From Candidatus Omnitrophota bacterium (GTDB lineage: Bacteria > Omnitrophota > Gorgyraeia > Zapsychrales > Fredricksoniimonadaceae): a DNA stretch of 5,635 nt. Positions 4,776 through 5,635 of the stretch are shown here, in pieces (the first letter of the stretch is position 1; each line of letters opens with the position of its first letter). The stretch is taken from the NCBI GenBank assembly GCA_023247575.1, contig JAHFGE010000103.1, positions 1 through 5,635 of the forward strand, written 5' to 3'. The position numbers and the translations under genes are program-made. The notes beneath the pieces are model-generated. The model saw only the letters and a list, made by a program, of their open reading frames with translations. It was not told where the DNA came from and did not search any database.

Positions 4776-5635
4776 TCTCTCTTTCGTCTTTCTTCAATGG
4801 GCAGGATAAAATAAAAACAGCTGCCCTTACCCCATTCTGATTCCACGTCAATGGTGCCGCCATGCAGATTGATAATTTCTTTACAAATAGCCAACCCCAG
4901 TCCTGTACCGCCGTTGGGGCGGGACGGGCCGCCTAACTGTTGGAACTTTTGAAACAATTTGGGAATGTCCTGGGGGTTAATGCCGGGGCCGGTATCGCGC
5001 ACACAGACTTTAATATGATTGGCCTGCGGCACGCAATGACTTTCCACCACAATGCCGCCGATATCGGTAAATTTAATCGCATTGGCAATCAAATTATTCA
5101 ATACCTGAATAATGCGGTCCCCGTCCAGATGAATGCCTACCATCGCAGGGTCCAACTGCGATTTTAAATAGATGCCCTTATTGGCCGCTACGTTTTTCTG
5201 CAGGTCCACCACCGTGGTGATCAATGGATTAATGTCCTGTTTCTCTGCATTCAAAGATATCTTACCGGATTCCATGCGGGCTAAATCCAGAATATCATTG
5301 ATCAAACGGTTGAGGCGATCAATATTATCTTTGGCCTTACCCAGAACCATGGTCTGTTCGGGGGTTGGCGCGCCGGCCGAGCCTCTCATCACAATATCGA
5401 CCGCTGTTTTGATGGAAGCTAAGGGCGTGCGCAGCTCATGGGACAAGGTTGAACTAAATTCTTTCTGAATATCATAAAGCGTCCTGAGTTTGCGGTTGGC
5501 GGACTGCAGATCTTCATTTTGATGCGCCAGAGATTCCAACAATGCTCGATGCTCCAGGATCAAATCATAACGGCGGATGGCCTGTTCGATAATACTTTTA
5601 AGTTCCGCAGAATCCCAGGGCTTATCAATAAATCT
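4772..5635 (-). CDS. Hybrid receiver-histidine kinase (partial, 5' end outside window)
   Basis: The frame stays open to the right edge, so the gene starts beyond the window. A TTG at 5561-5563 could be mistaken for its start. The first visible residues, RFIDKPWDSAELKSIIEQAI, look like the end of a receiver domain (the conserved Lys-Pro and last helix). The protein is therefore probably receiver plus kinase. Numbering the 287 visible residues: a coiled-coil linker spans about 21-55; the dimerisation/phosphoacceptor domain holds His66 in SHELRTPLASIK; the ATPase domain has an N box at about 175-192 (IIQVLNNLIANAIKFTD), a G1 box in VRDTGPGI, an F box in IPKLFQKFQQL, and a G2 box in GGTGLGLAI. 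It ends with LPIEERRKRE. No membrane segment is visible, consistent with a soluble kinase. It overlaps the response regulator gene by 4 bp. Sampled stretches are richer in G+C than the transfer genes, which hints at a different history. Confidence 0.92.
   Translation of the reverse strand, partial: RFIDKPWDSAELKSIIEQAIRRYDLILEHRALLESLAHQNEDLQSANRKLRTLYDIQKEFSSTLSHELRTPLASIKTAVDIVMRGSAGAPTPEQTMVLGKAKDNIDRLNRLINDILDLARMESGKISLNAEKQDINPLITTVVDLQKNVAANKGIYLKSQLDPAMVGIHLDGDRIIQVLNNLIANAIKFTDIGGIVVESHCVPQANHIKVCVRDTGPGINPQDIPKLFQKFQQLGGPSRPNGGTGLGLAICKEIINLHGGTIDVESEWGKGSCFYFILPIEERRKRE

Overview
The window looks like part of the genome of a Gram-negative (two-membrane) bacterium carrying an F-type conjugative element. 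All recognisable genes lie on the minus strand, so transcription runs from right to left. The style of the histidine kinase and the abundance of GC-rich palindromic repeats remind me of uncultured lineages such as Omnitrophota. That taxonomic guess is weak and rests on resemblance only.

Right part (5635 to 4398): a two-component pair. The first gene enters from beyond the right edge. It shows the tail of a receiver-like domain followed by a complete histidine kinase core. It overlaps, by an ATGA junction, a single-domain response regulator with no output domain.

Centre right (4397 to 4265): a 133-bp intergenic region with a convincing sigma70-type promoter reading leftwards. The leader holds a short GC-rich hairpin flanked by an 8-bp direct duplication, and an imperfect 18/19-bp direct repeat whose second copy covers the start codon of the next gene.

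Centre and left (4264 to 1): a compact transfer operon. It contains a stand-alone protein resembling the membrane N-terminal part of TraG, then a TrbC/VirB2/TraA-like pilin, TraL, TraE (VirB8-like), TraK (VirB9-like) and TraB (VirB10-like, cut by the left edge). The order traA-traL-traE-traK-traB is that of F-type type IV secretion systems. Genes overlap or abut from traA onwards, which suggests translational coupling. Together these proteins would build the pilus base and the envelope-spanning core channel. Relaxase, coupling protein, ATPase and oriT are not in this window.

The most interesting layer is repeat invasion of this operon. Short palindromic elements sit in the leader, between the TraG-like gene and the pilin gene, and inside the traL/traE junction. 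At the junction, one element appears to have supplied about 40 extra residues to TraL and the ribosome binding site and start codon of TraE.
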